Source: Terracoccus sp. 273MFTsu3.1 (GTDB lineage: Bacteria > Actinomycetota > Actinomycetes > Actinomycetales > Dermatophilaceae). Taken from it: a DNA stretch of 64,000 bases. The notes below the pieces were generated by a model. That model saw nothing but the letters and a program-made list of their open reading frames with translations, had not been told where the DNA came from and did no database searches. The stretch covers positions 434,001 through 498,000 of the forward strand of contig NZ_KB911820.1 in NCBI RefSeq assembly GCF_000383675.1, given 5' to 3'. Shown one piece after another: positions 23,573 to 32,064 of the stretch (the stretch's first letter is position 1; each line of letters opens with the position of its first letter). The translations under genes were made by a program, and so were the position numbers.

Positions 23573-24994
23573 ATGACGAGCAACGACCTGGTCGTGGTGC
23601 TTCCGGGGATCACGGGCAGCACGCTCGGGGTCCGGGGGGAGGACGGCTCTCCGGCGAGCGAGAACCTCATCTGGGCCCCGAGCGCCGGGGCCGTCTGGAA
23701 GCTGCTGACCGGCGGCCAGTCGATCCTCAAGAAGGTCCTGCCGGAGGGGATCGGCGACGATCACCCGGGCGACGGCGTCGAACCCGTCGCGCTCATGCCC
23801 GACGTCCACGTCCTGCCGGGCATCTGGACGCCGATCCGCGGCTACGACGTGCTCGTCAGCGCCCTCGAGAAGCAGGGGTACCAGCGGGGCACCGGCGGCA
23901 AGCCGGCCACGCTCATCACGTACGCGTACGACTGGCGCCTCTCCAACCGCTACAACGGCGCGCGACTCAAGACCGTCGTCGAGCCGGCGCTCGAGCGGCT
24001 GCGGGCGCAGGGCGGGGCGTATGCCGACGCGAAGGTCGTCTTCGTCTGCCACTCCATGGGTGGCCTCGTCGCCCGCTGGTACATCGAGAAGTGCGGCGGC
24101 GCCGAGGTGACGCGCAAGCTCATCACCCTCGGCACCCCCTGGCGCGGTGCGACCGACGCGCTGACGCAGCTCGTCAACGGCGTCAAGAAGGGCATCGGCC
24201 CGCTGTCGGTCGACCTCACGGACTTCTCGCGCAGCATGCCCTCGCTCTTCCAGCTGCTGCCGGAGTTCGCGTGCATCGGCAACGCCGGGGGCTACGCGAA
24301 GACGACCGAGGTGTCGGTGCCCAACGTCAGCACCGCGATGGTCGCCGACGCGATGGCCTTCCACACCGACCTCCAGGCCGCCGAGTCGGCCCGGCCGGAG
24401 AGCCGGACGTCCGCGCACATGATCGTCGGTATCCGGCAGCCCACCGCGACGACGGTCCAGCTCTCGGGTGGCACGGCCACGGCCTACCAGGACTTCGGCA
24501 CCGACAACGACTTCGGTGACGGCACGGTGCCGCTGACCGGGGCCGTCGGTCTCGGCGAGGCGCTCGACACGAACCTGGCCGTGCGCGTGCCGGACCAGCA
24601 CACCAACCTCCAGTGCAACCAGCTCGTCCTCGACCAGGTGCAGGAGATCCTCAGTGCCAAGCCGGTCCGTCGGCGCGAGATCACCGACACGAACGTGCGC
24701 GCCGTCGTGCCCGACCTCGTGACCCAGGGGCAGGCCCTCAAGGTGGCCTTCGACCTCGAGGCGGACGACCCGGGCGTCGACCCGCCGCGCAAGGCCGTGA
24801 CCGTCACCGTCACGAGCGAGCAGGGCACGGTGCTCGCGAGCGTCGAGCCGACCCTGCGCAGGGGCCACGGCGTCGCGACCTTCGACGACCTCCCGCCCGG
24901 CACGCACACCGTGAGCGTCAGCGGCTCGGGACCCACCTCGACCGTGCGACCTGTCACCTCGACGACGCTCGTCTGGCCGAGGTCCACCGGCTGA
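23573..24994 (+). CDS. LCAT-like alpha/beta hydrolase (lipase/acyltransferase)
   Basis: A 473-residue alpha/beta hydrolase of the lecithin:cholesterol acyltransferase family (PF02450-like). PGITGSTLG at the N-terminus is the family oxyanion region, Ser161 in VCHSMGGLVARW is the nucleophile, Asp in FGDGTVPL and His in DQHTNLQ complete the triad. After residue 390 a beta-rich domain follows that reads like an immunoglobulin-type fold (KAVTVTVTSEQGTVLAS). No signal peptide is seen. Possible substrates are phospholipids or acylated polymers. The ATG at 23573 is used; no strong ribosome binding site is present. Confidence 0.78.
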   Translation: MTSNDLVVVLPGITGSTLGVRGEDGSPASENLIWAPSAGAVWKLLTGGQSILKKVLPEGIGDDHPGDGVEPVALMPDVHVLPGIWTPIRGYDVLVSALEKQGYQRGTGGKPATLITYAYDWRLSNRYNGARLKTVVEPALERLRAQGGAYADAKVVFVCHSMGGLVARWYIEKCGGAEVTRKLITLGTPWRGATDALTQLVNGVKKGIGPLSVDLTDFSRSMPSLFQLLPEFACIGNAGGYAKTTEVSVPNVSTAMVADAMAFHTDLQAAESARPESRTSAHMIVGIRQPTATTVQLSGGTATAYQDFGTDNDFGDGTVPLTGAVGLGEALDTNLAVRVPDQHTNLQCNQLVLDQVQEILSAKPVRRREITDTNVRAVVPDLVTQGQALKVAFDLEADDPGVDPPRKAVTVTVTSEQGTVLASVEPTLRRGHGVATFDDLPPGTHTVSVSGSGPTSTVRPVTSTTLVWPRSTG

Positions 24995-25025
24995 CGGTGT
25001 CGGCGACGGGTGGTTGGGTGAGGGG

Positions 25026-25433
25026 ATGACCTCAGAGACCACTGGATCGACGATCGGCTGGGACTGCGTCGCGCTCGACTGCGCGGACGCGGCGGGAGTG
25101 GCGCAGTTCTACGCCGACCTGCTCGGTGGCCGCGTGGAGGCCGACCCCGACGGCGACTGGTTCAACGTGCTGTGGGACGGCCCGCGCATCGCGACCCAGC
25201 TGGCACCGGGGCACGAGTCGCCCGACTGGCCCCGCGGCCAGCAGCAGGCGCACCTCGACTTCGTCGTCGTCGACATCGCCGCGGCCCACGAGCGGGTGCT
25301 CGCCCTCGGCGGCACGGCCCTCGACCCCGTCGAGCCACCTGAGGCGGGTCCTGAGCGCGGCTTCCGCGTCTACGCCGACCCTGCCGGCCACCCGTTCTGC
25401 CTCTGCCGCCCGACCCCTGACGCCTGGGGCTGA
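25026..25433 (+). CDS. VOC-superfamily (glyoxalase-like) protein
   Basis: A 135-residue protein with two beta-alpha-beta-beta-beta modules: WDCVALDCADAAGVAQFYADLLG and HLDFVVVDIAAAHERVLALGG, ending in RVYADPAGHPFCLC. It matches the small 'glyoxalase-like' VOC group frequent in actinobacteria. Metal ligands are partly recognisable, but the reaction is unknown; VOC enzymes include isomerases, dioxygenases and antibiotic-binding proteins. An in-frame GTG lies twelve bases upstream of the ATG chosen. It converges on the MFS gene with 16 bases between stops. Confidence 0.8.
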   Translation: MTSETTGSTIGWDCVALDCADAAGVAQFYADLLGGRVEADPDGDWFNVLWDGPRIATQLAPGHESPDWPRGQQQAHLDFVVVDIAAAHERVLALGGTALDPVEPPEAGPERGFRVYADPAGHPFCLCRPTPDAWG

Positions 25434-25449
25434 GGCCGGCCCGCGGCCG

Positions 25450-27048
25450 TCAGCCGAGGCCGAGCCCGTCGAGCGAGGTCGACGGCTTCTGGTCGGGCAG
25501 CCGCAGCATGCGGAACGAGTTGGCGAGACCCAGCAGGCCCGCGATGAGCGGGACGAGCAGCGCGATCTGGAGAGAGCGGTTGCGGGCCTCGTCGTTGATG
25601 GCCAGCACCTCGGCCTCCACCTCGGCGGGCTGGCCGGAGATCTGCTGCTCCAGCTGGCTGTTGCTCATGATCTCGGCGTCGTGCTCGAGAGCCTGGGCGA
25701 TCTGCTGCTGCTGCGCGGCCGGGATGACCGGGCTGCTCTGCGCCAGCTGGGTGAAGCCGACCGAGAGCGCGGCGAGCATGAGACCGCCCGCCATGGCGAG
25801 ACCGAACGAGAGGCCGAAGGACCCGGCGGCGGAGTTGACGCCGGCAGCCTCGCTGACGCGCTCCTCCTCCACGGGGGCGAGGGTGTAGTTGTTCAGCTGC
25901 GACACGAGGAGGCCGAGGCCGCAACCGGTGATCGCGAGCGGGACGACGAAGTACCACGCGCTGTCGGCGCGAGGCACGAGCGGGAGGATGACGGCGACAC
26001 CCAGACTCGTGAGGACGAAGCCGGTGCGGATGATCGACGCCGGTCGCCGGTCACCGGCCCTGCGTCCGGCCACCAGGGCCGCTGCGAACATCGTCAGCGA
26101 CAGCGGGGCCAGCGACAGGCCGGACTGGAGGGCGTTGTACTCCAGCGTCATCTGGAAGTAGAGCGGGAGGGCGATCATGGCGCCGCCGAGGGTGACCTGC
26201 TGGAGCAGCTGGCCCGAGACGCCGGCCGTGAAGTTCGGGTGTCGGAACAGGTCCGGGTCGAGCAGGGTGACCTGTCCGGCACGCTTGCGCCGGCGGAGCC
26301 ACCGGGCCAGGAGCACGAGCGCCGTCGCCCCGACGACGAGGAGCAGGCCGACGTACCGACCGCCCTCCTGCCAGACGAGGATGCCGAGCACCACCCCGCC
26401 CATGCCGAGGGCGGACAGGATCGCGCCGACCACGTCGATCTCGCGCGAACCGGTGTACTCCACGTCCCGGACCAGCCGGATCTGGCTCAGGACGACGACG
26501 ATGATGAGGACCTCGAGAGCGAACCCGACGCGCCACGACAGGTACGTCGTGACGAACCCGCCGAGCAGCGGGCCGATCGCGGCGGCGATGGCTGCCGAGG
26601 CGCCGACGAGCGCGTAGGCCTGCTTCTGGGCCGCCCCGGAGAAGTTGCCGTGGATCAGTGACTGCATCGCCGGAAGGAGCAGCGATGCTCCCAGGCCTCC
26701 GATGATCGCCCAGAAGATGATGATCGCCGTGAGGCTCTGGGCGAGGGTCATCGCGAGCGCACCGATGGCGTATCCGAGCAGACCCAGGACGTAGGCGCGC
26801 TTGCGCCCGACGAGGTCGCCGACCTTGCTGTTGATGAGGATGAAGGCGGCGGAGACGAGCGCCTCGAGCGCGATGGCCGACTGGACCCCGCTGGCCGTCG
26901 TGTCGAGGTCGGTGATGACGGCCGAGATCGACACGTTCATCAAGGAGGTGTCGACCACGAGGACGAACATCGCCATGGCCAGCAGGAGCATCAGGCGGCG
27001 GCTCCCCGGCACCTCGGGGTCCGAACCTTGGGCGGGGTTCTGCGTCAT
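25450..27048 (-). CDS. DHA2-type MFS drug efflux transporter
   Basis: A 532-residue transporter with about 14 hydrophobic segments. Motif A-like GDLVGRKRAY follows helix 2, and VLVVDTSLMNVSISAV in helix 1 matches the DHA2 family (QacA/EmrB-type, 14 TMS) that exports drugs and cationic compounds with protons. A large extracytoplasmic loop near residues 445-485 is rich in Gln and Glu (AAQQQQIAQALEHDAEIM), a common feature in actinobacterial homologues. GAGAGGGTGAC before the ATG is a good ribosome binding site. No TetR or MarR regulator is adjacent. Confidence 0.9.
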   Translation of the reverse strand: MTQNPAQGSDPEVPGSRRLMLLLAMAMFVLVVDTSLMNVSISAVITDLDTTASGVQSAIALEALVSAAFILINSKVGDLVGRKRAYVLGLLGYAIGALAMTLAQSLTAIIIFWAIIGGLGASLLLPAMQSLIHGNFSGAAQKQAYALVGASAAIAAAIGPLLGGFVTTYLSWRVGFALEVLIIVVVLSQIRLVRDVEYTGSREIDVVGAILSALGMGGVVLGILVWQEGGRYVGLLLVVGATALVLLARWLRRRKRAGQVTLLDPDLFRHPNFTAGVSGQLLQQVTLGGAMIALPLYFQMTLEYNALQSGLSLAPLSLTMFAAALVAGRRAGDRRPASIIRTGFVLTSLGVAVILPLVPRADSAWYFVVPLAITGCGLGLLVSQLNNYTLAPVEEERVSEAAGVNSAAGSFGLSFGLAMAGGLMLAALSVGFTQLAQSSPVIPAAQQQQIAQALEHDAEIMSNSQLEQQISGQPAEVEAEVLAINDEARNRSLQIALLVPLIAGLLGLANSFRMLRLPDQKPSTSLDGLGLG

Positions 27049-27105
27049 GTCACCCTCTCGGCCACCGAATGGCCGAAGTCTACCGACGTCGAAGGACGGC
27101 GTCAG

Positions 27106-27903
27106 TCAGTCGAGGACGATGCCGAAGTGGGCGACGAGGGCTGCGCGCACGGCGTCCTCGTCGGCGAGAGCCGTCTCCTCGCGTCGGCCCTGTGTCGTCG
27201 TGATGAGCCGGTCCCCGCTCAGGGTGACCCGTCCCGTCGGGGTCAGCAGCGACGCGAGCCGTGACCGCGTGAAGTGGCTGTCGGGCGAGGTCTGCTGCCA
27301 CTCGTTGCGCGCCGCGAAGTCGGAGAGCGGGTGGGGCACCGTCGAGAAGCCGAACCGGTCGCGCCAGTCCTCGCCGTCGCGGCGCTCGCGCGAGACCCAT
27401 GTGTCGTCGCGCCGCACGAGTCCCACGAGGTGGCCGCGTTCGCGTCGCTCGACGCTGTCGCGCAACGGCAGCGGCTCGATGAACCCCTCGCCGAACCCGA
27501 CGTCCGCGAGCACGGGCTCCTCGAGCCGGCCGCCCGACACGACGAGCGCGACGTGGTCGCAGTCGTCGGTGAGCCCACCGGCCGCCGTGGTCACGCGCGC
27601 GGAGACGAGGTCGACGGCATACCCGAGGCTGCGCAGCAGCAGGGCGAAGAGGCCGTTGAGCTCGTAGCAGTAGCCGCCGCGCCGGGCACCGACGACCTTG
27701 GCCAGCAGCGACGCGCGGTCGAGTCGGATCGGACGGCCGAGCGAGATGTCGAGGTTCTCGAACGGCACCGCCAGCAGGTGTGCCCGGTGCAGTGACGCGA
27801 GCGCCGTCGGGGTGGGGGACTCGGGAGCGGCCGCGCCGATGCGCCGAAGGTATGCCGTCGCCTCGGTGGCCGTCAGCGTGTCGGTCGTCGTCAGTGAGGT
27901 CAC
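27106..27903 (-). CDS. nat: Arylamine N-acetyltransferase
   Basis: A 265-residue enzyme that moves acetyl from acetyl-CoA to arylamines or hydrazines. The cysteine-protease-like triad is complete: Cys79 in RRGGYCYELNGLF, His117 in DDCDHVALVV and Asp134 in VLADVGFGEGF. Length and the AVPFENLDI motif at 45-53 are normal. The GTG at 27903 has CAGGAT six bases upstream, so the message may be leaderless. In mycobacteria NAT is linked to isoniazid acetylation and cholesterol catabolism, but no such genes are next to it here. Confidence 0.92.
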   Translation of the reverse strand: MTSLTTTDTLTATEATAYLRRIGAAAPESPTPTALASLHRAHLLAVPFENLDISLGRPIRLDRASLLAKVVGARRGGYCYELNGLFALLLRSLGYAVDLVSARVTTAAGGLTDDCDHVALVVSGGRLEEPVLADVGFGEGFIEPLPLRDSVERRERGHLVGLVRRDDTWVSRERRDGEDWRDRFGFSTVPHPLSDFAARNEWQQTSPDSHFTRSRLASLLTPTGRVTLSGDRLITTTQGRREETALADEDAVRAALVAHFGIVLD

Positions 27904-27936
27904 CCCGTCATCCTGCGACCTCGAGCCACCTCGAGG

Positions 27937-28959
27937 TCAAGCGGGCGCCGGAAGTGGCAGCGTCACGCCGACCATCGTCACGCCTCGGCCGTCCCACTCG
28001 TAGGCCGTGCGTTCGAGCAGGTCTCCCGCGGCGGACCGGAGGACGGCCGGGTCGAGCGACGGGACGTCGAGCGGGCCGCGCTCGAGCACCTGGGTGCCGT
28101 CGTCGTAGCGGACGAGGACCTCGAGGCGGCGGGGGAGACGCGGCGGTCCGTCGAGCGAGAGCACGCGCGCGACGGCACGCTCGACGCAGCCGTCGAGGAC
28201 CGCCACGACCTTGGACCGGGTCCGCGTCGCGGGCAGCGACCGGCTCGCGCTGACCGACCTGCGCGGTCCGGGGAGGCGGATCGTCGCGTCGTCGGTGCCG
28301 CGTGCGATGGAGACGAGGCGCCGGGCCATCGCGGTGGTGACGAGGCGCTTGAGGTCGTCCTCATCGAGACCGTGGAGGTCGGCGACGACGAACAGCCCTG
28401 CGGCGTGGAGCTTCTCGTACGTCGTGGGACCGACGCCCCAGAGCTCGTCGAGGCGCAGACGAGGCCGGACCCGCGCCTCGAGCTCGGCGTCGACGACGAC
28501 GAGGCCGTCGGGCTTGGCACGCCGGCTCGCGAGCTTGGCCATGAGCTTGGTGCGCCCGACGCCGACCGAGACCGGGAGCCCGACCTCGGCGCGGGCGGCC
28601 GCGCGCAGGGCCACCGCCATCCCGCGCGGATCGCCGCGGTCACGTCCGGTGACGTCGAGGAAGGCCTCCTCGACCGATCCCGGCTCGACGAGGGGCGTGA
28701 AGCGGCGGAACACCTCGAACAACCGGACGGACGCCTCCTCGTAGGCCTCCGCGCGGTAGCCGGTGACGAGCACCTGAGGCCAGCGGCGCTGGACCTGGCG
28801 CAGCGGCATACCGGCGTGGATGCCGAGTGCACGTGCCTCGTAGGACGGGCACGCGACGACCTCGTGCGCTACGACCATCGGCCGCCCGCGGAGCGCCGGG
28901 TCGTCGCGTTGCTCGACGGAGGCGAAGAACGCGTCGGCGTCGGCGTGCAGGATCACCAC
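27937..28959 (-). CDS. dinB: Y-family DNA polymerase IV
   Basis: A 340-residue translesion polymerase. The first metal-binding motif is HADADAFFASVEQRDD at residues 5-20; the palm then has YEARALGIHAGM, and helix-hairpin-helix LDELWGVGPTTYEKL lies near 200, followed by a little-finger domain. The second catalytic motif reads SVEEAFLD instead of the usual S-x-DEA-x-LD, so the first acid is Glu rather than Asp. GGAG nine bases upstream supports the GTG at 28959; a GTG at 29037 would add a Pro/Ala-rich leader and would sit inside a palindrome. SOS control is plausible but no LexA box is visible. Confidence 0.85.
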   Translation of the reverse strand: MVILHADADAFFASVEQRDDPALRGRPMVVAHEVVACPSYEARALGIHAGMPLRQVQRRWPQVLVTGYRAEAYEEASVRLFEVFRRFTPLVEPGSVEEAFLDVTGRDRGDPRGMAVALRAAARAEVGLPVSVGVGRTKLMAKLASRRAKPDGLVVVDAELEARVRPRLRLDELWGVGPTTYEKLHAAGLFVVADLHGLDEDDLKRLVTTAMARRLVSIARGTDDATIRLPGPRRSVSASRSLPATRTRSKVVAVLDGCVERAVARVLSLDGPPRLPRRLEVLVRYDDGTQVLERGPLDVPSLDPAVLRSAAGDLLERTAYEWDGRGVTMVGVTLPLPAPA

Positions 28960-29023
28960 CGGCCCAGTCTCCGCCCGGCCACCGACAGGCCCGACGGATG
29001 GCGCGCGTGGTGGTGCTGCGCCG

Positions 29024-29043
29024 GGTGGGGTGATCACCCCACC
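29024..29043. promoter_or_regulatory. Perfect 20-bp palindrome upstream of dinB
   Basis: GGTGGGGTGATCACCCCACC is fully self-complementary and lies 65 bp before the dinB start in the gap after the patatin gene. It looks like a dimeric repressor operator. A smaller palindrome, GATCCG-C-CGGATC, follows at 29067-29079. Confidence 0.55.
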
Positions 29044-29091
29044 GACTGCCGCATCATCCGCGACACGATCCGCCGGATCATGCCCGGGCGC

Positions 29092-30102
29092 TCAGTAGCC
29101 GGCGTGGTCGAGGGCCTCGGTCGTCAGCTGGCGGCCGAGCTCGATCATCTCCGCCGCCCGGTGGAAGTCGAGGGTCCGGACGGCGTTCGACGGCACGGTG
29201 ACGAGCACGTCGGGCGGGTTGCTCGCCATCCGGTAGCGCGAGATGAGGGCGCTCATCGTCTCGAACGACATGTTGAGCAGGTCGACGAGCCCGACGTCGG
29301 CCGACCGTACGACGAGGGCCTCGCTCGGCGTCTGGGGCAGGTCGGCCACGGCCTCGGGAGGGATCGGCTGGTCGTGGGGGAGGTGGTCGTGGTCGCGGGA
29401 GTGCCCGCCGAAGCGGCTCGTGATGGCGCGGATCCGCTCGGACTCGAGCACCTCGGCGGCGCTGCGCCGCAGCCGGGTCGTCCACTCCTCGCGCGACACG
29501 GGCTCCGACGACTCCTTGACCGGGGTCGTCGCCCCTCCGGTGGCCCGCATGCCCGACAGCGAGATGGCGATCGTCAGGTCCGCCGAGGACGCGGCGGTCG
29601 GCTCGATGGGGATGGGGTTGATGAGTCCTCCGTCGACGAGGACCCGGCCGTTGATGACGGCGGGGGTGATGACGCCGGGGATGGCGATCGACGCGCGGAT
29701 CGCGTGCTCGACCGGCCCGCGCTGGAACCACACCTCTCGGCGCGCGTTGATGTCGGTCGCGACGGCGGTGTACGGGATCGGCAGGCTCTCGATCGTCGCT
29801 CCGTCGAGGATCTCCCCGACCTTCGCGATGATCCGCTCGGCCCGGATCGCGCCGTTGGGCGAGGTGATGCTGAGGTCGAGCAGCCGCCACACCTCACGCT
29901 GGGTCAGGCTCCGGGCCCACTCGGTGTACGCGTCGAGCTTGCCCGCGGCCGCCACTCCGCCGACGAGCGCGCCCATCGACGTGCCCGCGATCGACACGAT
30001 CTCGAAGCCACGCTCGGCGAGCACCTCGAGCGCGCCGACGTGGGCGTAGCCGCGCGCCCCGCCCGACCCGAGCACGACCGCTGCACGCATCCCCTCAGCC
30101 AC
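29092..30102 (-). CDS. Patatin-like phospholipase
   Basis: A 336-residue patatin/RssA-type lipid acyl hydrolase. GSGGARG at 12-18 is the oxyanion hole, Ser42 in GTSMG is the nucleophile and Asp157 in VDGG completes the dyad. No signal peptide, so it acts in the cytoplasm or at the inner face of the membrane. A His/Asp-rich insertion, GHSRDHDHLPHDQP, after residue 220 is unusual and might bind metal. TATCGT seven bases before the GTG suggests a leaderless transcript. It lies between dinB and the ECF41 sigma gene on the same strand. Confidence 0.9.
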   Translation of the reverse strand: MAEGMRAAVVLGSGGARGYAHVGALEVLAERGFEIVSIAGTSMGALVGGVAAAGKLDAYTEWARSLTQREVWRLLDLSITSPNGAIRAERIIAKVGEILDGATIESLPIPYTAVATDINARREVWFQRGPVEHAIRASIAIPGVITPAVINGRVLVDGGLINPIPIEPTAASSADLTIAISLSGMRATGGATTPVKESSEPVSREEWTTRLRRSAAEVLESERIRAITSRFGGHSRDHDHLPHDQPIPPEAVADLPQTPSEALVVRSADVGLVDLLNMSFETMSALISRYRMASNPPDVLVTVPSNAVRTLDFHRAAEMIELGRQLTTEALDHAGY

Positions 30103-30109
30103 GTCCTCG

Positions 30110-30115
30110 ACGATA
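30110..30115 (-). promoter_or_regulatory. -10 element of the patatin gene
   Basis: TATCGT seven bases before the GTG at 30102. An internal ATG four codons later has GAGGGG next to it, but the spacing is too short for a ribosome binding site. Confidence 0.45.
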
Positions 30116-30144
30116 GTCCGCGTCCCGGACGGCTCGCGCGCCGG

Positions 30145-31065
30145 TCAGGACGTCAGGAACCAGATCTCCATCGCGTCGAGGCGCTCGCGGTCGGCGACCA
30201 TCTCGATGCCGGTGACGAGGTCGCGGTCGTCCACCGTGAAGCGGAAGGCCACCATCGCCTCGCCCCGCAGCGTCCACACTGCGCCGATGCCGCCGTCGAA
30301 GGCCGCGAGCCGTGCCGACCTGGCGCCGCCGTTGAACCGCTGCGCCACGGCCTCGGGTCCGCGGAGCACGTCGGGAGAGCCCATCGCGACCGCTGCCTCG
30401 TCGGCGCTCAGCACGACGTCCGGGTCGAGCATCTCGAGCAGGGCGGAGAAGTCGCCGCCCCGTGCGGCGGCCAGGAAGGCGGTGACGACCTCGCGCTGCC
30501 GGGTCCGGGCCGGGGCGGACTCGTCCGCGTCGGCCGCGCGCACCCGGCGGCGGGCGCGGCTCGCGAGCTGCCGGGTCGCGGCGGGGGAGCGGTCGAGGAT
30601 GTCGGCGATCTGCTCGAACGGCATGCCGAAGAGGTCGTGGAGCACGAAGGCGAGCCGCTCGGCCGGGGCGAGCGTGTCGAGGACGACGAGCAGGGCCAGG
30701 CCGATGCTGTCGGCGAGCTCGACCTCGCTCGCCGGGTCGGGGGCGGGGCGCGTCGGCTGGGTCGGCGCGGTGCGCGCGTCGCCACCCGCGACGAGCTCGG
30801 CGAGGCCGGCGTCCCAGCTGTCCTCGCGGCGCGAGCTGCGCGACCGCAGCATGTCGAGGCTGATCCGCCCGACGACGGTCGTGAGCCAGCCCGCGAGGTT
30901 GGTGACCTCGGTCGTGTCGCTGCGGCTGAGGCGCAGCCACGCCTCCTGCACGGCGTCGTCGGCGTCCGCGCCCGAGCCGAGCACGCGGTAGGCCACGGCG
31001 CGCAGCCGCGGCCGCTGCTGCTCGAACTCTCGGGCGAGCCACTGCTCGCGGGTCCCGTCGTCCAT
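30145..31065 (-). CDS. ECF41-type RNA polymerase sigma factor (SigJ-like)
   Basis: A 306-residue sigma factor. Sigma-2 (residues about 10-75, with RVLGSGADADDAVQEAWLRL) and sigma-4 (about 115-170, LAPAERLAFVLHDLFGMPF to RSPAATRQLASRARRRV) are followed by a C-terminal SnoaL/NTF2-like domain (190-306), the arrangement of ECF41/SigJ, in which the extra domain replaces an anti-sigma factor. Two promoter sequences matching the ECF41 type lie in the 118-bp gap to the divergent VOC gene, one for each direction, so it very probably controls itself and its neighbours. The signal is unknown. Confidence 0.9.
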   Translation of the reverse strand: MDDGTREQWLAREFEQQRPRLRAVAYRVLGSGADADDAVQEAWLRLSRSDTTEVTNLAGWLTTVVGRISLDMLRSRSSRREDSWDAGLAELVAGGDARTAPTQPTRPAPDPASEVELADSIGLALLVVLDTLAPAERLAFVLHDLFGMPFEQIADILDRSPAATRQLASRARRRVRAADADESAPARTRQREVVTAFLAAARGGDFSALLEMLDPDVVLSADEAAVAMGSPDVLRGPEAVAQRFNGGARSARLAAFDGGIGAVWTLRGEAMVAFRFTVDDRDLVTGIEMVADRERLDAMEIWFLTS

Positions 31066-31067
31066 CT

Positions 31068-31094
31068 CGTCACATCCTCCGGTCGTGATCCGTC
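31068..31094 (+). promoter_or_regulatory. ECF41-type promoter for the VOC-PPOX operon
   Basis: CGTCACA (31068-31074), exactly 16 bases, CGTC (31091-31094). This differs by one base from TGTCACA-n16-CGTC, which I recall as the ECF41 consensus, and it reads towards the VOC gene at 31184. Confidence 0.65.
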
Positions 31095-31102
31095 ATAGCA
31101 CT

Positions 31103-31129
31103 GACGAGCCGGCGCCACCCGATGTGACA
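31103..31129 (-). promoter_or_regulatory. ECF41-type autoregulatory promoter of the sigma gene
   Basis: On the minus strand TGTCACA (31129-31123), exactly 16 bases, CGTC (31106-31103): a perfect match to the remembered ECF41 consensus, about 40 bp before the sigma start. Confidence 0.75.
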
Positions 31130-31183
31130 CCACCGCTCGACAACCCACCGGATCACCCACCCGATCACCCACAGGAGACCACG

Positions 31184-31522
31184 ATGTCCGCCGTGAACAC
31201 CCTCATCTACCCCGTCACCGACCTCTCCGCCGCGAAGCAGGTCTTCACGACCCTCCTCGGCACCGAGCCGCACACCGACGAGTCCTACTACGTCGGCTAC
31301 TCCGTCGACGGCCAGGAGATCGCCCTCGACCCGAACGGGCACCGCAAGGGCCTGACCGGTGCGACGCCCTACTGGTCGGTCGACGACCTCGAGGCGACGG
31401 TCGCGGCACTCACCGCGGCCGGCGCGACCGTCAGCCAGCAGCCGACCGCGGTCGGTGGCGGCCGCACCGTGGCGGTGCTGTCCGATGCCGATGGCAACAT
31501 GATCGGCGTGATGCAGGGATGA
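31184..31522 (+). CDS. VOC-superfamily protein, probable ECF41 target
   Basis: A 112-residue single-domain glyoxalase-like protein: NTLIYPVTDLSAAKQVFTTLLG opens the first module and PYWSVDDLEATVAALTAAGATV the second; DADGNMIGVMQ ends it. ECF41 sigma genes are usually next to small enzymes (carboxymuconolactone decarboxylases, oxidoreductases, epimerases), and a VOC protein fits that habit. AGGAGA before the ATG is a clear ribosome binding site. It overlaps the next gene by four bases. The substrate is unknown; detoxification of a reactive small molecule is an inference. Confidence 0.82.
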   Translation: MSAVNTLIYPVTDLSAAKQVFTTLLGTEPHTDESYYVGYSVDGQEIALDPNGHRKGLTGATPYWSVDDLEATVAALTAAGATVSQQPTAVGGGRTVAVLSDADGNMIGVMQG

Positions 31523-32049
31523 CCGCCGACGACGTCACCGACAGCACCGAGGGCGTATGCCGTCCGGCCGCCGACGTGCCCCCGTCCCCTCCTCCTCCGC
31601 GCCCCACGGCGGAACGGGTCCGGGACACCCGGGAGCTGCTGGACCGGGAGATCGACTGCTGGGTCGCGACGACCGACCCCGCGACCGGTGCGCCTCACCT
31701 CGTGCCCCTGTCGTTCGACTGGGACGGGCGCGCGATGCTGCTCTCGACCGGTGAGCGCAGCGTCGCGGGACGCGGTCTGGCGTCCGGCGCAGGAGTGCGG
31801 ATCGGGCTCGGTGCGACGCGTGACGTCGTCATGGTCGACGGCTCCGTCGAGGTGGTCCCGACCGCCGCGCTCGAGCCCGCCGAGGCCGATCGTTTCGCCC
31901 AGCGGACAGGTTTCGACCCTCGGGAGACCTCGGGTTCGTACGTCTTCTTCCGGGTCGTCCCGAGTCGCATCCAAGCCTGGCGCGAGGAGAACGAGCTGCG
32001 TGACCGCGACGTGATGCTCGATGGCCGCTGGATCACGTCCGACGACTGA
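31519..32049 (+). CDS. Pyridoxamine 5'-phosphate oxidase-like split-barrel protein
   Basis: A 176-residue protein. After a Pro-rich N-terminus (20-28) comes a PPOX-type flavin/F420-binding split barrel: DCWVATTDPATGAPHLVPLSFDWDG, RIGLGATRDVVMVDGSVEVV and a FFRVVPSRIQAW strand. The cofactor may be FMN, F420 or heme. It is coupled by ATGA to the VOC gene, so both should be made together under the ECF41-type promoter. The gene is followed by a palindrome and a hairpin terminator. Substrate unknown. Confidence 0.75.
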   Translation: MTADDVTDSTEGVCRPAADVPPSPPPPRPTAERVRDTRELLDREIDCWVATTDPATGAPHLVPLSFDWDGRAMLLSTGERSVAGRGLASGAGVRIGLGATRDVVMVDGSVEVVPTAALEPAEADRFAQRTGFDPRETSGSYVFFRVVPSRIQAWREENELRDRDVMLDGRWITSDD

Positions 32050-32064
32050 CCGAGCCTGACGAGT

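Noticed and set aside
22778-25042. Long minus-strand frame opposite the LCAT-like hydrolase.
   Set aside because: Its sequence is repetitive charged residues without any motif, while the plus strand encodes a full catalytic triad.
28959-29037. GTG at 29037 as the dinB start.
   Set aside because: It lies inside the 20-bp palindrome and adds a Pro/Ala-rich segment; the GTG at 28959 has GGAG upstream and begins at the conserved palm strand.
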